This document shows positions 45,117 through 55,338 of a stretch of 55,338 nucleotides of DNA, piece by piece (the stretch's first letter is position 1; every line of letters begins with the position of its first letter). Source of the DNA: Labilithrix sp. (GTDB taxonomy: Bacteria > Myxococcota_A > Polyangia > Polyangiales > Polyangiaceae); the NCBI GenBank assembly GCA_019637225.1, contig JAHBWC010000057.1, forward strand, positions 1-55,338, given 5' to 3'. The notes beneath the pieces are model-generated. The model ran no database searches. It worked only from the letters and a program-made list of their open reading frames with translations, and had not been told where the DNA came from. The position numbers and the translations under genes were made by a program.

Positions 45117-46793
45117 ATGCCCGAGTTCATCTTCACCATGCAGGGGGTGACGAAAGTCCACCCTCCCGACAAGCGTGTCCTCGAGAACATCCATCTCGCG
45201 TTCTATCCCGGCGCGAAGATCGGCGTGATCGGCGCGAACGGATCGGGCAAGAGCTCGCTCCTCCGCATCATGGCGGGCGTCGACACGCAGTTCGCCGGCG
45301 AGGCGAAGCCGCACCCGGGCACGCGCATCGGCTACTTCGCGCAGGAGCCGGACCTCGGCGACGCGAAGACGGTCTGGGACGCCGTGAGCGAGGGCGTGAA
45401 GGAGACGCAGGATCTCATCACGCGCTTCGAGGACATCAGCAACAAGCTCGGCGAGCCGATGGACGGCGACGCGATGCAGGCGCTCCTCGACGAGCAGGCC
45501 GCGTTGCAGGACAAGCTCGACGCGGCCGACGCGTGGAACCTCGATCGCCACGTCGGCCTCGCGATGGAAGCCTTGCGTGTCCCCGCGCGCGACGCCGAGG
45601 TGAAGCACCTCTCCGGCGGCGAGAAGCGCCGCGTGGCGCTCTGCCGTCTCTTGCTCTCGCGGCCGGACATGCTCCTGCTCGACGAGCCCACGAACCACCT
45701 CGACGCCGAGTCGGTCGCCTGGCTCGAGCGCTTCCTCCACGAGTACTCGGGCACGGTCGTCGCGGTCACCCACGACCGCTACTTCCTCGACAACGTCGCG
45801 GGCTGGATCCTCGAGCTCGACCACGGGCGCGGCTACCCGTTCCAGGGCAACTACTCGGGTTGGCTCGAGCAGAAGTCCGCGCGCCTCGCGCAGCAGGAGA
45901 AGACGGAGTCGGCGCGCCAGCGGAAGCTCAAGCAAGAGCTCGAGTGGGTCCGCGCCTCGCCGCGCGCGCGCCAGGCCAAGAGCAAGGCGCGCCTCGCGGC
46001 GTACGACGCGCTCCTCGCCGAGTCGCAGAAGGGCTCGGCGGACGCGACCGAGATCTCGCTCCCGCCGGGGCCGCGCCTCGGCGACCTCGTGATCGAGGCG
46101 AACGAGCTCAAGAAGGGCTTCGGCGATCGCGTCCTCGTCGACGGGCTGTCGTTCCTGCTCCCGCGCGCCGGCATCGTCGGCGTGATCGGCCCGAACGGAG
46201 CGGGCAAGACGACGCTCTTCAAGATGCTCATCGGTCAGGAGGCGCCCGACGGCGGCACCCTCAAGATCGGCGAGACCGTGAAGATCTCGTACGTGGACCA
46301 GTCGCGCGACGCGCTCGCGGGCGACAAGAGCGTCTGGGAAGTCATCACCGGCGGCGGCCCCACCGTGGAGCTCGGCAAGCGCGAGGTGAACAGCCGCGCG
46401 TACTGCTCGTGGTTCAACTTCAAGGGCTCCGATCAGCAGAAGAAGGTGAAGGACCTCTCCGGCGGCGAGCGCAATCGTGTGCATCTTGCACGTTTGCTCA
46501 AGGAGGGCGGCAACCTCATCCTGCTCGACGAGCCGACCAACGATCTCGACGTCGAGACGCTCCAGGCGCTCGAGACGGCGCTCCTCGGCTTCCCCGGCTG
46601 CGTCGTCGTCGTCAGCCACGATCGGTGGTTCCTCGACCGGATCGCGACGCACATGCTCGCCTTCGAGGGCGACGGGAAGGTCACCTTCTTCGACGGCAAC
46701 TACCAGCTCTACGAAGAGGACCGGAAGAAGCGCCTCGGCGACGACGGGGCCCACGGACCGAAGGGGAAGTTCCGCAAGCTCGGCGCGATGTAG
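45117..46793 (+). CDS. ettA: ABC-F translational throttle factor EttA
   Basis: The protein has 558 residues from ATG 45117 (MPEFIFTMQGVTKVHPPD); E. coli EttA has 555. Two ABC domains: Walker A GANGSGKSS and GPNGAGKTT; signatures LSGGEKRRVALCRLL and LSGGERNRVHLARLL; Walker B LLLLDEPTNHLD and LILLDEPTNDLD. An inter-domain linker (PtIM) at about 240-315 is rich in Lys/Arg (RQRKLKQELEWVRASPRARQ). EttA binds the ribosomal E site and gates entry into elongation by the ATP/ADP ratio. No membrane part, so not a transporter. The gene stands alone with its own upstream gap. Confidence 0.95.
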   Translation: MPEFIFTMQGVTKVHPPDKRVLENIHLAFYPGAKIGVIGANGSGKSSLLRIMAGVDTQFAGEAKPHPGTRIGYFAQEPDLGDAKTVWDAVSEGVKETQDLITRFEDISNKLGEPMDGDAMQALLDEQAALQDKLDAADAWNLDRHVGLAMEALRVPARDAEVKHLSGGEKRRVALCRLLLSRPDMLLLDEPTNHLDAESVAWLERFLHEYSGTVVAVTHDRYFLDNVAGWILELDHGRGYPFQGNYSGWLEQKSARLAQQEKTESARQRKLKQELEWVRASPRARQAKSKARLAAYDALLAESQKGSADATEISLPPGPRLGDLVIEANELKKGFGDRVLVDGLSFLLPRAGIVGVIGPNGAGKTTLFKMLIGQEAPDGGTLKIGETVKISYVDQSRDALAGDKSVWEVITGGGPTVELGKREVNSRAYCSWFNFKGSDQQKKVKDLSGGERNRVHLARLLKEGGNLILLDEPTNDLDVETLQALETALLGFPGCVVVVSHDRWFLDRIATHMLAFEGDGKVTFFDGNYQLYEEDRKKRLGDDGAHGPKGKFRKLGAM

Positions 46794-46853
46794 CGCGCCG
46801 CTGTCGACGTTGTCTGCCCGACGCGCCTCCGCGTCGATTCACGAGGACGAGAG

Positions 46854-47411
46854 ATGGCCCACACTATCGAAGAGGCGAAGTCCGGACGCGCGGGCTGCCG
46901 CACGTGCAAGAAGCCGATCGCGAAGGGCGAGCTCCGGTTCGGCGAAGAGGTCGAGAACCAGTTCGCCGACGGCGGGGAGACGACGTTCCGCTGGCATCAC
47001 CTCGCGTGCGCGGCCGGCGCCAAGAGCGACGAGCTCCGCGCGACGCTGGCGGCGCCCGAGGGGCTGCCGTCGATCCCGGACGAGCAGCGCGCCGAGCTCG
47101 ATCGGATCATGGCGGAGGCGGACGCGAAGAAGCCGCCCCCGTATCCGCACGCGGACAAGGCGCCGTCCGGGCGCGCGAAATGCCAGGGCTGCGGCGAGAC
47201 GATCGCGAAGGGCGAGCTCCGCGTCGCCTACGAGCGCGACATCGAGCGCGGGATGTCGGTGATGAAGGGCGCGGGCTACCTGCACCCCAAGTGCGCCGCC
47301 GCTCACTTCGAGGAGCAAGGCGGCACGCACGCCGGGCTGACCGAGGCGCTCCGGCTCAACACGCGCGACCTCTCCGAGCAGGAGATGGAACGGCTCTTCG
47401 GCGAGGTCTGA
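46854..47411 (+). CDS. Double PARP-type zinc-finger protein
   Basis: The protein has 185 residues. Two zf-PARP modules: AGCRTCKKPIAKGELRFG then FRWHHLAC, and AKCQGCGETIAKGELRVAY then YLHPKC. Each has the CxxC...HxxC metal set and the KGE(L) turn. A linker carries Pro/Asp/Lys (DAKKPPPYPHADKAP). In eukaryotes these fingers recognise DNA breaks in PARP-1 and ligase III. No PARP catalytic domain is present, so this is a stand-alone DNA-end or nicked-DNA binder by inference. The first start (MAHTIEEAKSGRAG) follows GAGAG. It is 60 bp after ettA and may be cotranscribed. Confidence 0.85.
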   Translation: MAHTIEEAKSGRAGCRTCKKPIAKGELRFGEEVENQFADGGETTFRWHHLACAAGAKSDELRATLAAPEGLPSIPDEQRAELDRIMAEADAKKPPPYPHADKAPSGRAKCQGCGETIAKGELRVAYERDIERGMSVMKGAGYLHPKCAAAHFEEQGGTHAGLTEALRLNTRDLSEQEMERLFGEV

Positions 47412-47628
47412 CGGCGCGCCCCGCCCTTCGGCTGGGAGACGACGGCCCCATGATCGAACCGGCCACCTCGCGGTCGGCCGCGGGGGATTCGATCCAGCGC
47501 GGCTGAAAAAGGGCAACGCGCGACGCGCGGCGTCCTGAAAATGCCGCGGGTGTGGGCGGCGCGCCGGGAGGGTCGGCGCGGGCTTCGCGGCCCATCGCGC
47601 GGCACGCGGAGTGCTTCGTCGGTGCGGC

Positions 47629-48576
47629 ATGAGCCCCTCCGTCGTGAAAGGCAGCTTCGATCGGACCGCGCGACGCCTTCGCTCGCTGCTCGCCGTCTCG
47701 GCCCTCGCGCTGCTCGCCGCCTGCGGCGTCGGCGACGACGACGACGACGATACGCTCGCCGACGATCTGGAGCAGGTCGGCGTCGACGAGGCCGCGCTCA
47801 CGCCGCTCCCGGCCGAGAAGAACGACGCGGTCACGCGCAACGCCTGGGCGACCCTCGGCCTCGGCGTCAGCCACAAGTCGTTCTCGTCGGGGAAGAACGT
47901 GCTCATCGTCTACGGCGGCTACACGGCGCAGGACGTCTACGTGCAGCGCTGGGCGAACGAGCTCTACCGCAAGCGCGGCACCGCGCTCGACATCGGCGAG
48001 CTCTACGCCGTCCGCGGGCCCAACCAGTCGGGGTACGCCAACCGCGAGATCCAGAACAGCCGGATCGCCGCGCACCTCGGCGCCAACGGCGCCGCCGGAC
48101 GCGCCGCGCGCGCCTCGTCGATCATCGTCGTCGCCCACTCGAGCGGCACGTACGTCGCCGACGAGCTCTTCGCGATGATGCGCGCAGGCAGCGGCGGCGT
48201 GCCTGCCAAGACGATCGAGAAGGTGTCGCTCTTCAACCTCGACGGCGGCGGCGTCGCCAACCCGACGACGCTCCGGATGATGGCCGGCGCCTGGTTCGTC
48301 TACGCGTGCGACGCCACGATCGGTCGCTGCTCGCACAACGCCTCGTCGATGAAGGCGCGGGGCGCCCAGTACGCATCGCTCGGCGGCGCGCTCCTCGTGA
48401 ACGCCAACGGCAGCGGCTGCAGCAAGACGCTCAACGGCGGCCTCTGGTGCCTGCACGACACCCTCATCATCAACCGGCCGCACAACCCGGCGATGTACGA
48501 TCTCCGCAACGACTACACCAACTTCACCGGCTCGCGCGAGGTCGTCACGTCGTACCTCGACGTGCTCTCCAACTGA
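47629..48576 (+). CDS. Lipoprotein with alpha/beta-hydrolase-like core
   Basis: The protein has 315 residues from ATG 47629 (MSPSVVKGSFDRTARRLRS). The lipobox LLAAC leads into an Asp-rich linker (GDDDDDD). The core resembles an alpha/beta hydrolase: NVLIVYGGYTAQ with an early beta strand, the nucleophile elbow VVAHSSGTY (Ser in HSSG), a substrate part with LFNLDGGG, and a late His in WCLHDTLII. The elbow lacks the second Gly of the usual GxSxG, so activity is uncertain. An in-frame start at 47611 would add six residues. Predicted role is an envelope-bound esterase or an inactive relative. Confidence 0.7.
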   Translation: MSPSVVKGSFDRTARRLRSLLAVSALALLAACGVGDDDDDDTLADDLEQVGVDEAALTPLPAEKNDAVTRNAWATLGLGVSHKSFSSGKNVLIVYGGYTAQDVYVQRWANELYRKRGTALDIGELYAVRGPNQSGYANREIQNSRIAAHLGANGAAGRAARASSIIVVAHSSGTYVADELFAMMRAGSGGVPAKTIEKVSLFNLDGGGVANPTTLRMMAGAWFVYACDATIGRCSHNASSMKARGAQYASLGGALLVNANGSGCSKTLNGGLWCLHDTLIINRPHNPAMYDLRNDYTNFTGSREVVTSYLDVLSN

Positions 48577-48715
48577 GGCGCTCGAGGTCGACGCCGGGCG
48601 GGCGTCGCGCGAAAGCCCAGGCGGCCCGCGCACGCGCGTCGAGCGAAGCTTGAGCGTGCGCGCGTCGAGCGAGCGCGAAGATCGGGCCCTGGCGTAGTAG
48701 GCTCTCCGCCCCAGC

Positions 48716-49489
48716 ATGCTGACGGCGGCGATCGACATCTACCGCGCGACGCGGAAGAAGCACGACCTCATCTTCAACGTCTACCTGATGCGTCCGATCG
48801 CGGCGGGCGTCGTCGCCGTGTTCGCGAAGACGCCGATCACGCCGAACCAGGTCACGCTCCTCAACCTGTTCATTTTCGTGCTGTCGGCGGCGCTGCTCGT
48901 GGCGCTGCCCGACTACCGCGGGGGCCTCATCGCCGTCGGCGTCCTCGAGCTGTCGTACTGCCTCGACTGCGTCGACGGCATGCTCGCGCGCCACAAGAAG
49001 ATCGCGTCGAAGGAGGGGCACCTCTTCGACTTCTTCACCGACGAGATCAAGGCGGTGCTCCTCGCTGCGGCGCTGCCGATCCGCTTCTGGCGGGGCGGCG
49101 GGCTCGGCCTCGACGGACAGCTCTGGCCGGCCGGGACGTCGGCGTTCCTCTTCGCCGCGACGGGCGCGGCCATCGTCCTCGCGTCGGCGACGTCGCTGAC
49201 GAACTTCGTCCGGCGGCCCGAGGTGAGCGGTCGTGCGTCTCAGGTCGAGGCGCACTACGAGACGGTGGTCGAGGCGAAGCCGAAGTCGCTCGTCGGTCGC
49301 ATCGCTGGCCTCGTGACGACGTTCCTCCGGTTTTTGAACCATTACCCGAGCCACATCTGGCTCTTCGCGCTCGCGGGCCGGCTCGACGTGATGTTCTGGA
49401 TCTACGCGGCGATCAACCTCTTGTACCTCGGGCGCGGATGGCTCGGGATCATCCTGCGGTTCGGCCGGCCGCCGCGCGCGGGCGGGTGA
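48716..49489 (+). CDS. CDP-alcohol phosphatidyltransferase
   Basis: The protein has 257 residues. The signature D-x2-D-G-x2-A-R-x8-G-x3-D-x3-D is complete: DCVDGMLARHKKIASKEG followed by HLFDFFTDE. About six membrane segments (LNLFIFVLSAALLVALPD; GGLIAVGVLELSYCLDC; AGTSAFLFAATGAAIVLAS; SHIWLFALAGRLDVMFWIY). The enzyme condenses CDP-diacylglycerol, or another CDP-alcohol, with an alcohol acceptor in the inner membrane. The particular product (phosphatidylglycerophosphate, phosphatidylinositol phosphate or another) cannot be told from sequence. The gene is monocistronic, with 139 bp upstream. Confidence 0.9.
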   Translation: MLTAAIDIYRATRKKHDLIFNVYLMRPIAAGVVAVFAKTPITPNQVTLLNLFIFVLSAALLVALPDYRGGLIAVGVLELSYCLDCVDGMLARHKKIASKEGHLFDFFTDEIKAVLLAAALPIRFWRGGGLGLDGQLWPAGTSAFLFAATGAAIVLASATSLTNFVRRPEVSGRASQVEAHYETVVEAKPKSLVGRIAGLVTTFLRFLNHYPSHIWLFALAGRLDVMFWIYAAINLLYLGRGWLGIILRFGRPPRAGG

Positions 49490-49519
49490 AGCGCCCGGCG
49501 CGCGTAGCGAGGGCCCGCG

Positions 49520-51028
49520 TCAGTCACGCGCCTGCGGGGTCCGGGAGCGGTAGCGGATCGTCGCGTCGCACGTGCGGGCGTCCTTGGAGAAGCAGAACTC
49601 CTCGCGGGCGTGGCGCTCCGCGTCGAGATCGAGGCGGACCCTGAGGACGAGCGTTCGGCCGTCGGGCAGGATGCCGATGTCGCGGAGCGAGCGCCCGAGG
49701 TCGACGGAGGTGCGTCCGGCGACGTCGATCGCGAAGAGATCGCCGCCCACGGCCGTCTCCTTGAGCGTGAAGACCTGCGAGCCGTCGCCGAGCTGGACGA
49801 AGCGATCGAGCGAGGCGGCCGGTCCGGCGAACGGGACGTACTTCTTCGTCTGGAGATCGAAGACGCCGAAGAGGCTCCCGCTCGTGTCGCCGAAGGCGCC
49901 CTTCACCTCCGCGGTGATCTTGCCCCTCGCGTCGATCGTCACCGTCGCGCTGACCTCGTTGCGGACCACGACGACCGACGCGTCGACGAGGAGCGATTTT
50001 CCGTCCTTGCCCGGCGCGAAGCGCGGGAGCTGCTTGCCGATCGGGTCGAGCTCGAACGCCATGGAGCGCGGCTCGATCGTCATCAGGTGATAGCGATCGG
50101 CGCTCGGGCCGGGGATCTGCGATGCGTCGTCGAACATCGACGGATCCATGCGCGTCGTGTCGAGGTAGGCGACCGCGCGGCCGTCGGCGAGGAGCGAGAC
50201 GGGACCGAAGCCGGGGAGGTTCTTGACGAACGAGAGCGCGCCGGCGCTCGCGTCGACGTCGATCACGCTGACGGGGTCGGGGTTCTGCCAGCCCTTCGCG
50301 CGCGCCTCTGCGTCGGCGGTGCAGAACGTCGGCGAGAGGAGCGCTCGTGAGCCGTCGGGGAGGATCGAGATCGGGGCGGCGCAGTTCGGGACGTCGACGG
50401 TGGTGACCTTCGCGTCGGTGACCCCGACGAGCGACACCGGCGTGTGCGGTCCGCCGTCGGCCCATGTCGTCGAGCCGACGACGAGGGCGTGGCGATCGCC
50501 GGGCAGGAGCTCGAGATCGACCGGTCGGACACCGACCGACGGCGTGGCGCTACGGACGTCGCCGCTCGCGGGATCGATCGCGAAGACGCGGTCGTAGTCG
50601 GCGACGAGGAGGGTCGTGTCGTCCGCGGTCACGCGCGCGAGGAACGCGCCCGCGCTCGAGGTGAAGGCGGGCTGGGTGTGCCAGAGCTCCTCTGCGGTGG
50701 CGAGATCGATCGCGACGACGCCCTTGAGGTTCGCGAGCACCGCGTAGACGACGTCGCGCGTCTTCGAGAAGACGAAGCGCTCGCCGACGAGGTCGAGCTC
50801 CGTGACGCGCTCGCCGCGAACGTCGACGATGAGGGTCGTGGTGTTCCGGCGCGCGACGATGTAGCCGCCGGTCGGCGAGACGGCCATGGCGCCGCTCTCG
50901 AGGCGATCGCCCTCGGCGTTGCCGTCCGAGCGATCGTTCGCGTTGGCGCCGCCTTCTTCGACCGCGTCGGACGACGGATCGCACGCAGCCAAGAGAAGCC
51001 CCACCACCCAACTAAGCCGTCTCTTCAT
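49520..51028 (-). CDS. Lipoprotein with beta-propeller fold
   Basis: The protein has 502 residues from ATG 51028 (MKRRLSWVVGLLLAACDPSS). The lipobox LLAAC is clear; the in-frame start at 51064 would disrupt the signal. The body is built of repeating strands typical of a quinoprotein/WD-like propeller (GGYIVARRNTTTLIVDV; VYAVLANLKGVVAIDLATAE; LLVADYDRVFAIDPASGDV; PVSVIDVDASAGAL; LFGVFDLQTKKYVPF). No catalytic residue is evident. It probably binds a ligand or another surface protein. The hexamer array lies 153 bp upstream of its start. Confidence 0.75.
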   Translation of the reverse strand: MKRRLSWVVGLLLAACDPSSDAVEEGGANANDRSDGNAEGDRLESGAMAVSPTGGYIVARRNTTTLIVDVRGERVTELDLVGERFVFSKTRDVVYAVLANLKGVVAIDLATAEELWHTQPAFTSSAGAFLARVTADDTTLLVADYDRVFAIDPASGDVRSATPSVGVRPVDLELLPGDRHALVVGSTTWADGGPHTPVSLVGVTDAKVTTVDVPNCAAPISILPDGSRALLSPTFCTADAEARAKGWQNPDPVSVIDVDASAGALSFVKNLPGFGPVSLLADGRAVAYLDTTRMDPSMFDDASQIPGPSADRYHLMTIEPRSMAFELDPIGKQLPRFAPGKDGKSLLVDASVVVVRNEVSATVTIDARGKITAEVKGAFGDTSGSLFGVFDLQTKKYVPFAGPAASLDRFVQLGDGSQVFTLKETAVGGDLFAIDVAGRTSVDLGRSLRDIGILPDGRTLVLRVRLDLDAERHAREEFCFSKDARTCDATIRYRSRTPQARD

Positions 51029-51180
51029 GCACCGACAGACGCGGGTGCGAAGCGCGCTATTCACTCATGATTTCGGGCGGATTCGTTCACGGGGCGTCGC
51101 GTCCCGCAACACGACTCGGCGATCAGGGGGACGCGGCGGACGGGGCGCGGTCGACGCCCGACGCGATCCGGAGCGGAACC

Positions 51181-51283
51181 GGGATCGGGATCGGGATCGC
51201 GATGCGATTGGATTCGGGATCGCGATCGGGATCGGGATCGGGATCGGGATCGGGATCGGGATCGCGATCGGGATCCCGATCGC
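51181..51283. repeat. GGGATC hexanucleotide tandem array
   Basis: Roughly 14 units of G(G/C)GATC run from 51181 to 51283, with one break at 51202-51214; six uninterrupted GGGATC units are in the right half. It ends immediately before the stop of the DUF790 gene and lies in the promoter region of the minus-strand propeller lipoprotein. It gives a fake plus-strand frame of Gly-Ser repeats. The number of units is likely to vary between strains. Confidence 0.9.
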
Positions 51284-51284
51284 C

Positions 51285-52644
51285 TTAGCGCTTGCTGCCG
51301 GCGATACGCGTCGCGTGGTCGGCCACGGCGCGCGGGCTCATCTTGCCCTTGTAGACGTAGAGCGCCGACGCGATCGCCTCGTCGAGCACCTCGGCGCTGA
51401 CGCGGAGCCGAGAGCTCACCGCGAACACGACGCGCGCGCCGAGGCCTCGCTCGGCGAGCTCGACGCGCCGGAAGACGGCGTCGCGGCTCCAGTAGCCGAG
51501 CACCTCGACGTAGATCGGCTGGCGCTCGCCGTCCCGCCGGAGCTCGAGGTCCGGGATGCAGACGCCCTGTCCCGGCACGTCGAGGAGGACGCTGGCGGGG
51601 CGCGCGCGCCAGCCGCTGCCGCCGCGGTTGATTCCATCGAGCAGCTCGCGGACGTCGTCGGAGAGGTGCAGCTCTTCGGGCGACGGGATGGGCGTCGCCG
51701 CCGCCTTCGCGCTCTTCTTCTTCCGGCGCGTCTTGGCCGCATCGACCGTTCGCGAGGCCGGCGCGGGCGCGGCAGCGTCCGGAGCGGAAGCGACCTCGGC
51801 CGCCGCCCCGCCGCGCTCGGCCGGCGCGCGCGCGTCGTCGCACGAGAGGCGGAACACGAGCGCCTCACGCGCCTTGCCCCACTTGATGTCGGCGACGAGC
51901 GACCACCGCTCGAGCACGCGGAGCGCCGGGAACGCGATCGCCAGGCGGAGGCCGTACTTCGTGACGGCGTCGAACATCGAGTAGGGCCCGTCGATGACGA
52001 TGCGCCAGCCGTGCGCCTCGTCGCCGGCGATCCGCTCGGCCGAGAAGAGGAGCTTGTTGAACTTGAGCTTGGCGAAGAACGCGCGGACGAGGCCCGGCGA
52101 CGCCGACGACACCTCGCACGTGATCCGGACGGCGGTGAGGAGCACGGCCTGCGCCTGCCCAAGCTCCCACGCCTCGACGAGGCTCGCGGCGTCGAGCGCC
52201 GGCGGCGCGCGGAGCACGTGCTCGCTCCTGAGGTCGGAGAAGAGCGCGCGGTCGACGACCTCCGGCGGGATCGCGAGGAGCTTGGCCGCGTCGGCGACGA
52301 CGGCGTCGCGATCGAAGCGCTCGCCCTCCTCGCGCGCGCGGCGCGCCTCGCTGGCGTGGGTGAAGAGCACGCGACGGAGCTCGATCGGGTCGACCTCCGT
52401 CTCCGCCTCGAAGCCGCAGGCATCGGCGACGAGCTTGCGCAGCCCCGCGACCATCTTGAATCGCTTTGGCGCCGCCCCGTCGGCGGCCGCGTCCCAGGCT
52501 TCGTCGAGCTCCTCGCGCCGCTTGCCGACGCACGCGTGCGCCGCCTCGAGCAGCGCGGCTCCGACGGCGAGCGCCTCGACACGCCCGTCGCGATCGAGCG
52601 GCCTTAGCAAGAGCTCGCCGTCTCGCCGCCGCGCATCGACGAGG

Positions 52645-52658
<14 letters not shown>
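51285..52658 (-). CDS. DUF790 nuclease Bax1, XPB partner
   Basis: The protein has 457 residues from ATG 52658 (MLTADLVDARRRDGELLLR). It matches the DUF790/Bax1 family, the nuclease partner of XPB-type helicases in archaea and many bacteria: helical N-terminal part (KRFKMVAGLRKLVADACGF), central LKFNKLLFSAERIAGDE, and a C-terminal PD-(D/E)XK-like core (VCIPDLELRRDG with Asp, then IYVEVLGYWSR with Glu). Its start overlaps the XPB gene's end by 14 bp, so the two are co-translated. XPB unwinds DNA at damage and Bax1 cuts it. A Lys/Ala-rich linker near 310-330 is extra. Confidence 0.85.
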
Positions 52659-54012
<1,354 letters not shown>

Positions 54013-54072
54013 GCGCTCGGTCTAGCACGACTCGGCCACGACGGCCGAGTCGTCAGCCGGCTGCTCATGGGA

Positions 54073-55338
<1,266 letters not shown>

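Noticed and set aside
51067..51288. Plus-strand Gly-Ser repeat protein
   Set aside because: It is the translation of the GGGATC array; no start context and no conserved non-repeat part.

Overview
The window is high-GC DNA that looks like a large-genome myxobacterium of the Polyangia/Sorangiineae type. This is inferred from two eukaryote-like Ser/Thr kinases with membrane-anchored N-termini, many lipoproteins with lipoboxes, C-terminal tails of the MYXO-CTERM style (small-residue helix followed by an Arg cluster), a SET-domain methyltransferase, a PARP-type zinc-finger protein and an XPB/Bax1 pair. No rRNA, tRNA or CRISPR array was found.

Left part (1-22 kb) is accessory and rich in genome-defence genes. 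It begins with a gene cut by the window edge, then a poorly coding stretch, then a two-gene Septu-like system (PtuA ATPase and PtuB HNH nuclease, overlapping ATGA). After a SUKH/HEAT-repeat gene comes a segment of about 16.5 kb bounded by two direct copies of the 3' end, and downstream flank, of a glycine-rich lipoprotein gene (5654-5762 and 22126-22212). Between these copies lie a PD-(D/E)XK nuclease gene, a broken IS630-type transposase, and a four-gene translationally coupled operon (8063-17742). The operon encodes a 2286-residue nitrilase-TPR protein, a ParA/MinD-like ATPase, an XRE/ImmA-IrrE-like protein that lacks its HExxH zinc motif, and a C39-like cysteine peptidase. Next come a 646-residue protein ending in a PD-(D/E)XK-like motif, a frameshifted DUF4062 remnant and small hypothetical genes. 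The four-gene operon matches no system I can name and is the main candidate for an undescribed conflict or signalling system.

Middle part (22-45 kb) is ordinary chromosome: the Cys-repeat/Gly-rich lipoprotein, a divergent AraC regulator/SDR oxidoreductase pair, two Ser/Thr kinases, a SET protein with a histone-H1-like tail, a Cys-rich lipoprotein, a CurA-like reductase, a GH15 glucoamylase-type enzyme, a D-aminoacylase-type amidohydrolase, a hybrid histidine kinase with a G9 tract against its start codon, a Kelch-type lipoprotein, an RCK-domain membrane protein and a beta-propeller surface protein.

Right part (45-55 kb) holds the ABC-F factor EttA, a double PARP-finger protein, a lipoprotein hydrolase, a CDP-alcohol phosphatidyltransferase, a propeller lipoprotein, a GGGATC hexamer array, the XPB helicase-Bax1 nuclease operon, and a surface protein with a poly-Ser tract that runs off the right edge.

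Functions are assigned by reading motifs in the translations. No database search was possible.
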